Positions 35,921-46,201 of a stretch of 64,000 bases of DNA are shown in pieces. The stretch spans positions 992,001 to 1,056,000 of the forward strand of contig NZ_LR134327.1 of NCBI RefSeq assembly GCF_900636915.1, read 5' to 3'. The stretch comes from Aggregatibacter aphrophilus ATCC 33389. GTDB lineage: Bacteria > Pseudomonadota > Gammaproteobacteria > Enterobacterales > Pasteurellaceae. The notes beneath the pieces were generated by a model. That model saw nothing but the letters and a program-made list of their open reading frames with translations, was not told the DNA's origin and searched no databases. A program made the position numbers and the translations under genes. Each line of letters starts with the position of its first letter. The stretch's first letter is position 1.

Positions 35921-37627
35921 TTATTCGCCTACCACCGCATAGCTGATTTGTTCAATCAGGCGTTTGTAGATATTGCTGCCGTCATTCGGCGCCACTTTAA
36001 TTTCGATAATCGTTGCTTCGCGGCGTAAATAGGCTTGTTTTAATACGGAACTTAAGTCAGCCCAAGTGTAAGGGCGGGCATATTTAAGATCAAACATAGA
36101 CGCCACTTGAGAGAACTCCGTGTGGTGTGGCATGCGATAGAACTTATCTTTGACTTCTGAGTCGACCGGCAACATATCAAAAATCGCGCCGCCGTTATTA
36201 TTAATAATGAATAAAATGGTCGGCTGATTGAGTTTTTTAAATAACGCTAACGAATTTAAATCATAGAGCGCAGAAGTGTCGCCCACTAGCGCAACGACAG
36301 GTTGGTTAGAACCAATACCGATACCTGCAATAGTAGCAAGTAAGCCATCAATACCGCTGGCCCCACGGTTAGTGTAAATCGGGTAACCTTCCGGCAATTT
36401 GGTTAAAGCATCAACTAAACGCACAAATAAACTGTTACCAAGGAAAAGCGCACCGTTATTTGGCAATAAACGTTCAATGTGGTGGGCTAAAGAGGCTTCG
36501 TTCAAATTACCGCCCACTTGTTGTTCAATAAAGGTGGCACAGAATTTAGAAAGTGCTAAAGCTTCCAGCAACCATGGTTTTTGTCTCAACGGCGGATGTG
36601 CACGCAACCAATGATGGATTTTCGCCGTAAAACGGGTATGTAAGTGATGATAAGGATCCACTGCTTGTGGGCTTTCATCCACAATCCAAAATTCGTTTTT
36701 AAATTCTGCTAAGAATTGATTAATACGTTTGCTAATAAAGCGGTTGCCAAGTTGAATGACAATGTCCGCCTGCAACATTTTTTGTTTCACCGTTTGATTG
36801 GCAAGCCAAATATCCGCATAAGGCAATGCTGCCTCAACGCCGGATTGAATATCGGTCAGCAACACCCACCCCATGGTATTTGCCCATGCGGCAATACCCA
36901 TTGCCTGTTCGGCAGGCATTCTGCCCGCCACAATAATCCCGCGCTTAGTACGCCAATGATCCCAGTGCTCATGAATTAACACTTCTTGATGTAGCTTGGG
37001 ATAATTTGTCCAACTCTTATTTTGGCTTAACCAACGTTGAACCTGCGCTAACCAAGGGTGTGCATCGATTTCTTCTATATTGGCGTCGTACAACGGCTCG
37101 GCAAAAGGGACGTTAATATGCACGACACCGGCGACTTCCGTTTGCTTATGACAGGCCTGTTCAATTTTAGAAATCAACCATGGCGCGGAATAATCTTGAC
37201 TTGGGCGTGGCAAATTAATATTGGCTAACGGATATACGCCGAACATATTTTCTTGCAAAATGGCCTGATTAGCGCCACATTCCAATAATTCAGGCGGACG
37301 ATCGGCGGTGAGTACAATTAAATTAATATGACTTTGGCGGGCTTCAACAATAGCAGGATACAAATTGGCAGCAGCGGTACCTGACGTGACAATAATCGCC
37401 ACCGGTTTTTTCGTGGATTTTGCCAAACCTAAGGCAAAAAAACCGAGACCACGTTCATCAAAATGCGTGTGACAAGTCGCCCGACCGGTATCTTGTAAAC
37501 GGACAGCTTCTAATGTCAACGGCGTAGAACGTGAACCGGGTGCGATACAAAAGTGAGCAACGCCTTGACGCACAAGGGTTTCCAAAATCACTTTTGACCA
37601 ACAACGATTAAATACGCTTACTGACAT
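35921..37627 (-). CDS. menD: SEPHCHC synthase MenD
   Basis: A thiamine-diphosphate enzyme joining 2-oxoglutarate and isochorismate, the first committed step of menaquinone synthesis. The 568 residues (E. coli 556) include I-A-P-G-S-R-S-T-P-L-T-L-E near residue 28, the catalytic glutamate region F-D-E-R-G-L-G-F-F-A-L-G-L-A-K, and the ThDP motif G-D-T-S-A-L-Y-D-L-N-S, ending in N-N-N-G-G near 435-465. The start overlaps the menF stop by 10 bases, so translation is probably coupled. Confidence 0.97.
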   Translation of the reverse strand: MSVSVFNRCWSKVILETLVRQGVAHFCIAPGSRSTPLTLEAVRLQDTGRATCHTHFDERGLGFFALGLAKSTKKPVAIIVTSGTAAANLYPAIVEARQSHINLIVLTADRPPELLECGANQAILQENMFGVYPLANINLPRPSQDYSAPWLISKIEQACHKQTEVAGVVHINVPFAEPLYDANIEEIDAHPWLAQVQRWLSQNKSWTNYPKLHQEVLIHEHWDHWRTKRGIIVAGRMPAEQAMGIAAWANTMGWVLLTDIQSGVEAALPYADIWLANQTVKQKMLQADIVIQLGNRFISKRINQFLAEFKNEFWIVDESPQAVDPYHHLHTRFTAKIHHWLRAHPPLRQKPWLLEALALSKFCATFIEQQVGGNLNEASLAHHIERLLPNNGALFLGNSLFVRLVDALTKLPEGYPIYTNRGASGIDGLLATIAGIGIGSNQPVVALVGDTSALYDLNSLALFKKLNQPTILFIINNNGGAIFDMLPVDSEVKDKFYRMPHHTEFSQVASMFDLKYARPYTWADLSSVLKQAYLRREATIIEIKVAPNDGSNIYKRLIEQISYAVVGE

Positions 37628-38925
37628 TTTTTCTCTCCGTTTTTAGATTCTGTTATTTGTAACAATGAGATTAAACCGGCGGCTTTGCGCTCAATTTCGT
37701 GCCATTCTAGCAAGGGAACAGACCCTTCAACAATACCAGCGCCGGCAAAAATACGAATTTTGTTCTCTTCCAATTGGGCTGAACGGATGGTCACACAAAA
37801 TTCTGCTTGTTGATGATCAAAGAAACCTAACGTACCTGCATACCAACCACGATCATAGTTTTCAATTTGACGTAACAACACCTTGGCTTTTTGTTGCGGC
37901 AAGCCCGCCACCGCTGCGGTAGGATGAATAGCCAGCAAACAATCTTTGTCACTGCACTCCGCTTTTAAAAGTGCGGTAATTTCCCGACGCAAATGTTGTA
38001 CCTGGCGTAACGGTTTGAGCCCGACATTCCCCACTGAAATCTTGTCGACAAAAGGTTGCAAATTGGTGCAAATACCATCAGCAACAAGCTGATTTTCATA
38101 AATATTCTTTTCATCTTGAAGCAACCAATCCGCCTGTGCGCGATTGTGTTCCGGATTATCGCTAACCAAGGCGGTACCGGCCAAGGCCTCGGTGTTTAGT
38201 TGGCGCGCCTGACGGGCATATAAGCGCTCCGGCGTAGAACCAAGGAAACAACCCTGTTCATCTTCCGCCAATAAAAAATGATAACAGCCTGTGTGATAAC
38301 TTTCGCTTTTCGCTAAAAAATCTTTACCATTTAGTCGGTGCGGTGCGCTGAAAGTGACCGCATTGGCTAAAACCAATTTGCTGACCTGTTTTTGCCGAAT
38401 TTCCGCTAACGCCCGAGTTACCCAATTGCACCATAGAGACTCATCAGCCTGTTGATTAACTAAAGTCAGCGGCACTTGCACATCTAAAAGTGCGGTCATT
38501 TTTTCAAATGTTTTTAAACCTTCCAAGGCGCGTAATTGACTGTTGGCCGAATCGGCTTGATCAATAAAAACCGTTACGGTAAGTTGCTGCGCATCCAGTT
38601 CCAATAATATTTGTGGTAGGAAAAAATAGGTTTCACCGTAAAATTTCATCCCGCCGAATAACGGCAATTGATATTGATTGACAAATGCTTGCGCGGCGTC
38701 TAACTGTGTAAATGTACGAACCGCCCCCACACCGACGAAAGAGCGCTCGGTGTCTTGTAGCTTGAAATAGAATTGAGGATAGTGTTGTTGTGCCTTTAGC
38801 CAGCCCAACACATTCATGTGGCACTTAACTTGCGCCGAACAAACCGCAATCTTCTGATTTTGATCGAATTGTAATGCATTAATTTGATTGATTAATTGCG
38901 CTTTTATTGATTGCAAACTATCCAT
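37618..38925 (-). CDS. menF: Isochorismate synthase MenF
   Basis: MenF isomerises chorismate to isochorismate for menaquinone. The 435-residue product has the C-terminal chorismate-binding domain: K-L-V-L-A-N-A-V-T-F near 190, F-L-G-S-T-P-E-R-L near 240, A-L-A-G-T-A near 258, H-P-T-A-A-V-A-G-L-P near 340 and F-A-G-A-G-I-V-E-G-S near the end. It is the first gene of the men cluster and divergent from alaA. Menaquinone supports the anaerobic respiration expected of these bacteria. Confidence 0.95.
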   Translation of the reverse strand: MDSLQSIKAQLINQINALQFDQNQKIAVCSAQVKCHMNVLGWLKAQQHYPQFYFKLQDTERSFVGVGAVRTFTQLDAAQAFVNQYQLPLFGGMKFYGETYFFLPQILLELDAQQLTVTVFIDQADSANSQLRALEGLKTFEKMTALLDVQVPLTLVNQQADESLWCNWVTRALAEIRQKQVSKLVLANAVTFSAPHRLNGKDFLAKSESYHTGCYHFLLAEDEQGCFLGSTPERLYARQARQLNTEALAGTALVSDNPEHNRAQADWLLQDEKNIYENQLVADGICTNLQPFVDKISVGNVGLKPLRQVQHLRREITALLKAECSDKDCLLAIHPTAAVAGLPQQKAKVLLRQIENYDRGWYAGTLGFFDHQQAEFCVTIRSAQLEENKIRIFAGAGIVEGSVPLLEWHEIERKAAGLISLLQITESKNGEKKCQ

Positions 38926-39041
38926 TTTGAAAAAGCATTGTCTTTAGCGGGAAAATAAGTTAAAAATAAGTTGCAATTCTACCGCACTTTGCGGGAATTT
39001 TTCATAAAATATTTCACGTCTTAATCACTAAGGTCAAAACT

Positions 39042-40256
39042 ATGGAACGCTTTCCAAAATCAGATAAATTAGAGCACGTTTGTTACGATATTCGCGGACC
39101 CGTGCACAAAGAGGCACTGCGCCTTGAAGAAGAAGGGCATAAAATTTTAAAACTGAATATCGGTAACCCCGCGCCTTTTGGTTTTGAAGCGCCTGATGAA
39201 ATTCTCGTCGATGTATTACGCAATCTTCCTTCTGCGCAAGGTTATTGTGATTCCAAAGGGCTTTATTCTGCCCGTAAGGCTATCGTGCAATATTATCAAT
39301 CGAAAGATATTCGTAATGTCACAGTTAATGATGTTTACATCGGCAACGGCGTCTCTGAATTAATTACGATGTCCATGCAAGCATTACTTAATGACGGCGA
39401 CGAAGTGCTGATTCCAATGCCGGATTACCCGCTATGGACAGCCGCTGCAACTTTGGCAGGAGGCAAAGCCGTGCATTATTTATGTGATGAACAGGCGGGT
39501 TGGTTCCCTGATGTGGAAGATATTAAAAGCAAAGTTACCTCTCGCACGAAAGCCATTGTGATTATTAACCCGAATAACCCGACTGGCGCGGTATATAGCA
39601 AAGAATTACTGCTAGATATTGTGGAAGTGGCACGTCAACATAATTTGATTATTTTTGCCGATGAAATTTACGACAAGATTTTATATGACGGAGCCGTGCA
39701 TCATCACATTGCGGCCTTAGCACCGGACTTATTGACCGTGACATTCAATGGTCTGTCTAAAGCCTATCGAGTAGCCGGTTTCCGTCAAGGTTGGATGATT
39801 CTCAATGGCCCGAAAAAACACGCAAAAGGTTACATCGAAGGTTTGGATATGTTGGCGTCTATGCGTTTGTGTGCCAATGTGCCAATGCAACATGCGATTC
39901 AGACCGCACTTGGTGGCTATCAAAGTATCAACGAATTCATTTTACCTGGCGGACGCTTGTTAGAACAACGCAATAAAGCCTATGAATTGCTCAACCAAAT
40001 TCCGGGAATTAGTTGTACGAAGCCGATGGGGGCGTTGTATATGTTCCCCAAAATCAACATTAAAAAATTCAATATTTATGACGATGAAAAAATGGTGTTT
40101 GATCTATTGGCGCAGGAAAAAGTGTTGTTAGTGCATGGACGAGGTTTCAACTGGCATTCACCGGATCACTTCCGTATCGTGACCCTACCATATGTCCACC
40201 AAATTGAAGAAGGTTTGAATAAATTCGCCAGATTCTTATCTCATTATCATCAATAA
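39042..40256 (+). CDS. alaA: Glutamate-pyruvate aminotransferase AlaA
   Basis: A PLP-dependent class I/II aminotransferase that makes alanine from pyruvate. The 404 residues have the family length. Seen are N-I-G-N-P-A-P-F-G-F near 46, N-P-N-N-P-T-G-A-V-Y near 180, the F-A-D-E-I-Y-D PLP-ring aspartate region near 212 and the Schiff-base lysine in F-N-G-L-S-K-A-Y-R-V-A-G-F-R-Q-G-W near 240. It aligns with E. coli AlaA (YfbQ) rather than AlaC or AspC. An uptake signal is embedded near 39902. It is followed by two successive hairpins. Confidence 0.93.
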   Translation: MERFPKSDKLEHVCYDIRGPVHKEALRLEEEGHKILKLNIGNPAPFGFEAPDEILVDVLRNLPSAQGYCDSKGLYSARKAIVQYYQSKDIRNVTVNDVYIGNGVSELITMSMQALLNDGDEVLIPMPDYPLWTAAATLAGGKAVHYLCDEQAGWFPDVEDIKSKVTSRTKAIVIINPNNPTGAVYSKELLLDIVEVARQHNLIIFADEIYDKILYDGAVHHHIAALAPDLLTVTFNGLSKAYRVAGFRQGWMILNGPKKHAKGYIEGLDMLASMRLCANVPMQHAIQTALGGYQSINEFILPGGRLLEQRNKAYELLNQIPGISCTKPMGALYMFPKINIKKFNIYDDEKMVFDLLAQEKVLLVHGRGFNWHSPDHFRIVTLPYVHQIEEGLNKFARFLSHYHQ

Positions 40257-40266
40257 AATAATAAAA

Positions 40267-40290
40267 GGCCCCAATTATTGGGGTCTTTTG
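40267..40290 (+). terminator. Terminator after alaA
   Basis: CCCCAAT and ATTGGGG (40269-40283) form a tight hairpin followed by TCTTTT. Confidence 0.85.
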
Positions 40291-40297
40291 CTTATAA

Positions 40298-40341
40298 AAA
40301 GTGCGGTCATAAAATCCTTTGAATTTTATGACCGCACTTTA
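40298..40341. terminator. Bidirectional uptake-signal hairpin between alaA and fadR
   Basis: AAAGTGCGGTCATAAAAT pairs with ATTTTATGACCGCACTTT, an 18-bp perfect stem with a 7-base loop. It serves convergent fadR and alaA. Confidence 0.85.
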
Positions 40342-40357
40342 TTTCTATTATGATTTT

Positions 40358-41083
40358 TTATTCACTAAAATCTTTCGGAAAAAGATCCTGCATGCTTGCC
40401 CAAATAGCACCGCTTTCTTTCCCATACTGCAATACACAAGGTACCACTTCATCAATCGCTTGGCGTTGGCAAATATCAATCAAATTAACATAAAAATGCT
40501 TAGCAAGGACACGCGCTTCAGCATTTTGGAAGTAAAACATCCCAATCCGGGCATATAAACTTTTAAAGCTGTTCAGAATTAAACCGTATACAGGATTATC
40601 AGACGCAAAGGCAAGATTACGGAAAACGTCATAGTCAAACTTGGTGTAATCTTCGGCAGTATCTTTTAATTGATCTAACGGCTGTAAAATACCCAAAGAT
40701 TGTTCTGGTGCGCGTTTAAACGCTTTCGGAATGTAGATCATGGAAATATCGGTACGCGCTGAGCGCATATTCGCAATGAGTGAAGGTAGACGAGTGCCAT
40801 CTAATTGAATCATTGTTTCCAAGATATTGAGGCCGGATGTTTCCCAAATATCATTCACTTTAGTGGGTTTGCCGTGTTGAATATTTAACCAACCATCCCG
40901 TGCCAAACGTTGTAATACTTCGCGCAATGTGGTGCGGGTAACCCCGATTTTATCGGCCAATTCTCGTTCTGCCGGCAAGTCTGATCCCGGCGGGAAATGA
41001 TTATTCCAAATACTTTTGACAATATATTCTTCCGCCAAAGCTGCCGGGCTTTGCGCTTTCAGAAGGGTTGAATCATTATTCAT
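40358..41083 (-). CDS. fadR: Fatty acid metabolism regulator FadR
   Basis: A GntR-family regulator that senses long-chain acyl-CoA, representing degradation and activating unsaturated fatty acid synthesis genes. The 241 residues have a winged helix (about 10-75, with [24 protein letters not shown] split over two helices) and the all-alpha acyl-CoA-binding FadR_C domain. It is divergent from nhaB, the same arrangement as in E. coli. A FadR half-site lies in the shared promoter region. Confidence 0.95.
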   Translation of the reverse strand: MNNDSTLLKAQSPAALAEEYIVKSIWNNHFPPGSDLPAERELADKIGVTRTTLREVLQRLARDGWLNIQHGKPTKVNDIWETSGLNILETMIQLDGTRLPSLIANMRSARTDISMIYIPKAFKRAPEQSLGILQPLDQLKDTAEDYTKFDYDVFRNLAFASDNPVYGLILNSFKSLYARIGMFYFQNAEARVLAKHFYVNLIDICQRQAIDEVVPCVLQYGKESGAIWASMQDLFPKDFSE

Positions 41084-41127
41084 AGTAATAGCGTTTTTAT
41101 ATAAATTTAGTAAGTATCCAATAATAT

Positions 41128-41145
41128 AACTGGTCTATTATCGTT
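41128..41145 (-). promoter_or_regulatory. Candidate FadR operator (one good half-site)
   Basis: AACTGGTC at 41128-41135 is a perfect left half of the FadR consensus; the right half is poor. It lies between fadR and nhaB, 45 bases before the fadR ATG, where it could autoregulate. Confidence 0.3.
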
Positions 41146-41287
41146 GAAACGGCTATGCATTACAATTACATAATTATTTTTAAATCGAGATTGACATCAT
41201 TTATGATTTTTGACACAGTTTAACCTTAAGTTACCTAAAATAGAGTAACTTAGAATTGTTTGGAGTTAAACGTAAGGGGCATCTTTT

Positions 41288-42838
41288 ATGGACAATAATA
41301 GTAATTATACACAAGCATTTCTTAAAAACTTTTTGGGCTCCAGTCCAGATTGGTACAAAATTACCATCGTCGCATTTCTTATCCTTAACCCTATCTTATT
41401 TTTCATCACCCCCTTTTGTGCAGGTTGGTTATTGGTTATCGAATTTATTTTTACCTTAGCTATGGCGTTAAAATGCTACCCATTACAACCTGGCGGGTTG
41501 CTTGCTATTGAGGCGACCATTATCGGCATGACAAGCCCCGACCATATTAAAACGGAAGTATTGGCTAACTTTGAAGTAATTTTGCTATTAATGTTTATGG
41601 TGGCTGGTATTTACTTCATGAAGCAATTATTACTTTTTGTCTTCACTAAGCTTCTTCTTAACATCCATTCTAAGCTAGTACTTTCCTTGGCCTTTTGTTT
41701 CAGTGCAGCCTTCTTATCGGCGTTTTTGGATGCATTAACCGTAGTAGCAGTAATTATCAGCGTAGCAATGGGGTTTTATGGCGTATACCATAAAGTAGCT
41801 TCTGGCGGGACGTTCTATGACTCCACTGATATCACTAACGATGAAAAAATTGGTAGTCATCATGAAACCTTAGAAGAATTCCGCGCCTTTTTACGCAGTT
41901 TAATGATGCATGCAGGAGTCGGAACTGCATTAGGTGGCGTAATGACCATGGTCGGGGAGCCGCAAAACTTGATTATTGCCGAACAATCAGGTTGGAATTT
42001 TGTGGAATTCTTTTTCAGAATGGCGCCGGTAACTATTCCGGTCTTTCTATTCGGTATGTTAACCTGCGCATTGGTAGAAAAATTTCATCTCTTTGGTTAC
42101 GGTGCAAAATTACCAAACAAAGTATGGACGGTTTTAGCCGAATTCGATAAAGCCAACATGAAAAAACTCACCAAACAAGAACGTTTGAAACTCATCGCCC
42201 AGGCGATAGTTGGAGTTTGGTTAATTATTGGCTTGGCATTTCATTTAGCGTCTGTGGGTATAATCGGGTTAAGTATCATCATCTTATGTACGTCACTTTG
42301 CGGCATCACCAGCGAACATACGTTAGGCAAAGCCTTCCAAGAATCCTTACCGTTTACCGCACTTTTAGTGGTGTTCTTCACGATTGTTGCAGTAATTATC
42401 GATCAAAAACTTTTCGCACCGATTATTCATTATGTATTGTCTGCAGAAGAAAGCACTCAACTCACTCTCTTCTACGCCTTCAACGGCTTGCTTTCTGCCA
42501 TTTCCGATAATGTATTCGTGGCAACGGTATACATTAACGAAGCGAAAAGTGCCTTAGCAGCGAATATTATCCCACCACATCAATTTGAATTGTTAGCAGT
42601 GGCGATTAATACCGGAACTAACTTGCCTTCTGTCGCGACACCAAACGGCCAAGCTGCTTTCTTGTTCTTGTTGACATCATCGCTCGCCCCCCTAATTAAC
42701 CTATCTTATGGTAGAATGGTTTACATGGCATTGCCTTATACTATTGTGTTGTCTTTGGTAGGTTTGTTCGCCGTGGAATATATTTTGCCACCAATGACCA
42801 TTTGGTTAGCAAACTTAGGCTTAATTATGCCAATTTAA
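41288..42838 (+). CDS. nhaB: Sodium/proton antiporter NhaB
   Basis: An inner-membrane antiporter exporting sodium in exchange for protons. The 516 residues form about 12 helices. The N-terminus ([14 protein letters not shown]) and the [15 protein letters not shown] segment near 220-235 are characteristic of NhaB, as is [19 protein letters not shown] near the C-terminus. It is followed 42 bases later by dsbB with its own AGAGAGG site; the two are likely co-transcribed, as in E. coli. Confidence 0.96.
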   Translation: MDNNSNYTQAFLKNFLGSSPDWYKITIVAFLILNPILFFITPFCAGWLLVIEFIFTLAMALKCYPLQPGGLLAIEATIIGMTSPDHIKTEVLANFEVILLLMFMVAGIYFMKQLLLFVFTKLLLNIHSKLVLSLAFCFSAAFLSAFLDALTVVAVIISVAMGFYGVYHKVASGGTFYDSTDITNDEKIGSHHETLEEFRAFLRSLMMHAGVGTALGGVMTMVGEPQNLIIAEQSGWNFVEFFFRMAPVTIPVFLFGMLTCALVEKFHLFGYGAKLPNKVWTVLAEFDKANMKKLTKQERLKLIAQAIVGVWLIIGLAFHLASVGIIGLSIIILCTSLCGITSEHTLGKAFQESLPFTALLVVFFTIVAVIIDQKLFAPIIHYVLSAEESTQLTLFYAFNGLLSAISDNVFVATVYINEAKSALAANIIPPHQFELLAVAINTGTNLPSVATPNGQAAFLFLLTSSLAPLINLSYGRMVYMALPYTIVLSLVGLFAVEYILPPMTIWLANLGLIMPI

Positions 42839-42880
42839 TGGACTTGAAGATTAATCAACAATAGAGAGGAATCAAACGCT

Positions 42881-43420
42881 ATGCTACATTTTTTCAAAAC
42901 ACTTTCCATCCAACGCTCCGGTTGGTTATTGTTGTTGATTTCAGCATTAGCGCTAGAAGGCTCGGCACTTTATTTTCAGTATGGCATGGATTTGCAACCC
43001 TGCGTAATGTGTATTTATGAACGCGTGGCATTATTCGGTATCGCCTTTGCGGGCTTAATTGGCTTGATTGCTCCACGTTTTTTAATAATGCGCTTGTTGG
43101 CATTGTTCATTGCTTTCGTAAGTGCAGTCAAAGGGTTATTTATTTCTATCAAACACGTTGACTATCAGTTACACCCAGCACCGTGGAACCAATGTTCTTA
43201 TCTACCTGAATTTCCTCAAACTCTGCCATTAGATAAATGGTTTCCGGTGCTGTTTCACCCGACAGGTTCTTGCAGTGATGAAGTTTGGTCTTGGCTAGGA
43301 CTTTCTATGGCACAGTGGATTGTAGTAATGTTTGCGGTGTATTTGCTGGTGTTGGCATTGGTATTAATTAGCCAATTTAAACGTGTTGAAACCCGCGGCA
43401 GAAGACGATTATTTAACTAG
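42881..43420 (+). CDS. dsbB: Disulfide bond formation protein DsbB
   Basis: DsbB is an inner-membrane quinone reductase that reoxidises periplasmic DsbA. The 179 residues have four transmembrane helices. The first periplasmic loop carries Cys41-V-M-Cys44, and the second loop carries the other pair (N-Q-C-S-Y and G-S-C-S-D). The length and cysteine layout equal E. coli DsbB (176). It passes electrons to ubiquinone or, anaerobically, menaquinone, whose genes are at 35-39 kb. Confidence 0.96.
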   Translation: MLHFFKTLSIQRSGWLLLLISALALEGSALYFQYGMDLQPCVMCIYERVALFGIAFAGLIGLIAPRFLIMRLLALFIAFVSAVKGLFISIKHVDYQLHPAPWNQCSYLPEFPQTLPLDKWFPVLFHPTGSCSDEVWSWLGLSMAQWIVVMFAVYLLVLALVLISQFKRVETRGRRRLFN

Positions 43421-43435
43421 GTATAGATAAAACAA

Positions 43436-43468
43436 AAATGGTGTAGTTGAAAGACTACACCATTTCTT
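43436..43468. terminator. Bidirectional terminator between dsbB and the small basic gene
   Basis: AAATGGTGTAGT (43436-43447) pairs with ACTACACCATTT (43454-43465), with A/T flanks suited to both directions. Confidence 0.88.
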
Positions 43469-43471
43469 AAT

Positions 43472-43618
43472 TTAAATATCCTGCACCACAAACTGCAAGG
43501 CGTGACGAGCAAAAAATTTGGCCTTGCGCTGTTTTAAATGTTTTAAACGTAAGGAACGAGCTTGTTGTTGGTGGAAGAATTTCTTTTTAGTTGGTTTTAA
43601 GAATCTTCTCTTGTGCAT
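43472..43618 (-). CDS. Small basic protein of 48 residues, unknown
   Basis: The product starts [15 protein letters not shown] and ends F-V-V-Q-D-I. About 16 of 48 residues are Lys or Arg and several are His, so it is strongly basic, as in nucleic-acid- or ribosome-binding proteins. GGAGAG eight bases before the ATG is an excellent ribosome site. The stop abuts a bidirectional terminator, and the gene overlaps the last 32 bases of mltF in another frame. These features together make it a credible gene. I do not recognise the family and assign no function. Confidence 0.65.
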   Translation of the reverse strand: MHKRRFLKPTKKKFFHQQQARSLRLKHLKQRKAKFFARHALQFVVQDI

Positions 43619-45050
43619 GATTATTTCTCTCCATTGATAAATTATTATTACTCACTTCATCATTTTTATCATTTTGATTTTGTTGCACGCGGTAATAATT
43701 CATAATGCTATTCATGTAACGACGAATATTCTCGACATATTGAAAGGCTTCGTAACCCCGCGCATAGCCATATTTCAAGTTAGAATAGTAACGCTTTTCC
43801 GCCAATAACGGTAAGTTCTTTTTCACGTCCAGCCAATTATCCGGATTTCCCCCTAAACTTTTGGTTAAACGACGCGCATCTAATAAATGTCCTAGTCCCA
43901 TATTATAAGCTGCCAAGGCAAACCAAATGCGATCTTCACTATTGATACTATCGGGGATTTGCTCAATCAACCAATGTAAATATTCAGAACCGGCTTTAAT
44001 GCTTTGTTCGGGGTCGGTTCGATCGCTGATTTTCATTCTTTCGGCAGTGTCTTTAGTCAACATCATCATGCCACGCACGCCCGTGGGTGAAGTTGCGTCA
44101 GGGTTCCAGTGAGACTCTTGATATGCAATGGCCGCCAACAAACGCCAATCCAAATTGCCTTTATGTTTAGTAAAGAGCGGTTCAAATTTCGGGAGAATCG
44201 TCTCAATAGACTTCAAATAAGATTTGGTATCCACATAATCAAACTGACGAAAATGATTAAAATACTTCTCTTCAATACTGGCAATTAATCCGGAATCAAT
44301 AGAGGTATTCATAAAATCCAGTAAGGCCGATTGCAATTCGCTGGAAGAATTATTCGGTAAATACCAGTGTACGCTCATCTCATCAGTTAAATCAAAAGCT
44401 ACAGCAACTTGAGGTTTGATTTGTTGGGTGGCAGAAATATCCAAAGAATTGGCAATAGTATAAGCAATTTTACCTTCTGCCACTTGCAATAATAATTCTT
44501 CCTGCGTGAGTTTTTTATCTACCGTCCAACTGAGCTTCGGATGTTTAAGTTGAGCTTCTTTTAAAATTTGCTCCAATTCGGAGCTATCAGGAATCACTAA
44601 TGTGTCATTAATTTGCGCCAAAGAACGAGGACGGTTTTCACCTTTGCGATAAGCAAGTTGCCAAGAAGCAGAATAATAGGAAGGACCTAGCTGGAAATGT
44701 TCTGCTTTACTCGTATGATAGAAAAGATTGGCTGCCGCAATGTCGATTTTGTGTTCATCTAACGCAGTAAACAGAGCATCAGTACTCTCCATTGGCTGCA
44801 TTTCAAGCTCCACATTCAAATAGTTGGCAAAGGCTTTGCTTAATTCATATTCCAAGCCTGATTCACCTTCTCCATTAATAAAATAAGAAATAGGATGATT
44901 AATCGTGCCGACCACCAATTTGCCACGCTCTTGAATTGCGTGATAAGGGTTTTCTTCCGAGTGCATAATTTGGCGCCATGGAAACACCATATCAATTGCC
45001 CAAAGCAATAAACATAAGCCCGCAATAATGCGTAAAAATAAACCTTTCAA
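43587..45050 (-). CDS. mltF: Membrane-bound lytic murein transglycosylase F
   Basis: MltF cleaves peptidoglycan glycan strands to 1,6-anhydromuropeptides at the outer membrane. The 487 residues have an N-terminal signal or anchor segment (about 5-24), a solute-binding-protein-3-like domain (about 45-270) and a C-terminal SLT domain (about 295-430). The catalytic glutamate lies in A-Y-Q-E-S-H-W-N-P, and the family motif A-A-Y-N-M-G-L-G-H is present. No lipobox cysteine is evident. The polar Asn-rich tail overlaps the small basic gene. It is 14 bases behind folB. Confidence 0.93.
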   Translation of the reverse strand: MKGLFLRIIAGLCLLLWAIDMVFPWRQIMHSEENPYHAIQERGKLVVGTINHPISYFINGEGESGLEYELSKAFANYLNVELEMQPMESTDALFTALDEHKIDIAAANLFYHTSKAEHFQLGPSYYSASWQLAYRKGENRPRSLAQINDTLVIPDSSELEQILKEAQLKHPKLSWTVDKKLTQEELLLQVAEGKIAYTIANSLDISATQQIKPQVAVAFDLTDEMSVHWYLPNNSSSELQSALLDFMNTSIDSGLIASIEEKYFNHFRQFDYVDTKSYLKSIETILPKFEPLFTKHKGNLDWRLLAAIAYQESHWNPDATSPTGVRGMMMLTKDTAERMKISDRTDPEQSIKAGSEYLHWLIEQIPDSINSEDRIWFALAAYNMGLGHLLDARRLTKSLGGNPDNWLDVKKNLPLLAEKRYYSNLKYGYARGYEAFQYVENIRRYMNSIMNYYRVQQNQNDKNDEVSNNNLSMERNNHAQEKILKTN

Positions 45051-45064
45051 ATCGTCTTTTTCTC

Positions 45065-45424
45065 TTACTTATCACGACCTCGCTCAATAATGACACCTAC
45101 ATTGGTCGCTTGTGCCACTGCTTTCGGTTTATTTAATTTGAGTCGAAGCCATGTTATTTTAAATCGTTGTTGTAATTGTTCCGCCACTTCATTTGCGACC
45201 CGTTCAATCAATAGAAAGGGTTTAGAATGCACGTAATCAATGATAAATTCACTAACCTGCGCATAATTTAGCGTCAATTTTACATCATCGGCAGCAGCCG
45301 CTTGGCGGGTATCCCACGCCATTTCGACATCAAAAATAAGTTTTTGTTTAATTTGTTGTTCCCAGTCATACACGCCGATTTGCGCGAATACCGTCAAACC
45401 TTCAATAAAAATCAAATCTTGCAT
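45065..45424 (-). CDS. folB: Dihydroneopterin aldolase
   Basis: FolB splits dihydroneopterin in folate synthesis. The 119 residues begin [10 protein letters not shown] and include the conserved I-G-V-Y-D-W-E segment near residue 17 and the catalytic lysine region in L-N-K-P-K-A-V near 100. It is divergent from plsY, as in E. coli. Confidence 0.95.
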   Translation of the reverse strand: MQDLIFIEGLTVFAQIGVYDWEQQIKQKLIFDVEMAWDTRQAAAADDVKLTLNYAQVSEFIIDYVHSKPFLLIERVANEVAEQLQQRFKITWLRLKLNKPKAVAQATNVGVIIERGRDK

Positions 45425-45523
45425 GGGGTTCCTATGTAGTTAATGGCTAAAATTTTTGTGGGCTTATACTACCAACTTTGGGTACAATAGACGAACTATT
45501 TTTGTTAAGCCATAGGAAATCCC

Positions 45524-46120
45524 ATGAGCCTTTTCGCCCTATTTTACATGCTATTGAGCTACTTACTCGGCTCAGTTTCCAGTGCGATTTTATTATGCCG
45601 ACTTGCCGGCTTGCCCGACCCTCGAACCTCTGGCTCAAATAACCCCGGAGCAACCAACGTACTACGCATCGGTGGGCGTTGGGTAGCATTAGCCGTGTTA
45701 CTTTGCGATATGTTAAAAGGTACATTGCCCGTCTGGTTTGGTTATTATCTCGGCTTAACCCAATTTGAATTAGGTATGGTGGCACTCGGTGCTTGTCTAG
45801 GTCATATCTTCCCAATTTTCTTTAAATTTAAAGGCGGCAAAGGCGTTGCCACAGCGTTTGGTGCCATTGCGCCTATTGCTTGGGGCGTACTCTTTTCCAT
45901 GTTAGGCACATGGCTTGTGGTTTTCTTGATCAGCGGCTACTCTTCTCTCAGCGCCGTCGTCACTGCCTTGTTAGTGCCGCTTTATGTCTGGTGGTTCAAA
46001 CCCGAATTCACTTTCCCCGTCGCTTTAGTTTGTTGCCTGCTCATCTACCGCCACCATGAAAACATCCAACGTCTCTGGCGCGGACAAGAAGATAAAATGT
46101 GGAGTAAATTTAAAAAGTAA
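45524..46120 (+). CDS. plsY: Acyl-phosphate:glycerol-3-phosphate acyltransferase
   Basis: PlsY acylates position 1 of glycerol-3-phosphate with acyl-phosphate in the inner membrane. The 198 residues form five hydrophobic segments. Motifs are G-S-x-x-S-A-I-L at the N-terminus, [10 protein letters not shown] near residue 35 and [11 protein letters not shown] near 105. It is divergent from folB. Confidence 0.96.
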   Translation: MSLFALFYMLLSYLLGSVSSAILLCRLAGLPDPRTSGSNNPGATNVLRIGGRWVALAVLLCDMLKGTLPVWFGYYLGLTQFELGMVALGACLGHIFPIFFKFKGGKGVATAFGAIAPIAWGVLFSMLGTWLVVFLISGYSSLSAVVTALLVPLYVWWFKPEFTFPVALVCCLLIYRHHENIQRLWRGQEDKMWSKFKK

Positions 46121-46140
46121 CCCGCTTAAAAAATACCGAA

Positions 46141-46181
46141 AAAAATGACCGCACTTCAACCCAAAGTACGGTCATTTTTCT
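46141..46181. terminator. Uptake-signal hairpin between plsY and kbp
   Basis: AAAAATGACCGCACTT pairs with AAGTACGGTCATTTTT. One arm is a mutated uptake signal (AAGTACGGT), leaving one G-T-type mismatch. It separates two convergent genes. Confidence 0.85.
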
Positions 46182-46201
46182 AAACATTTTTTAAGGCAAA
46201 A

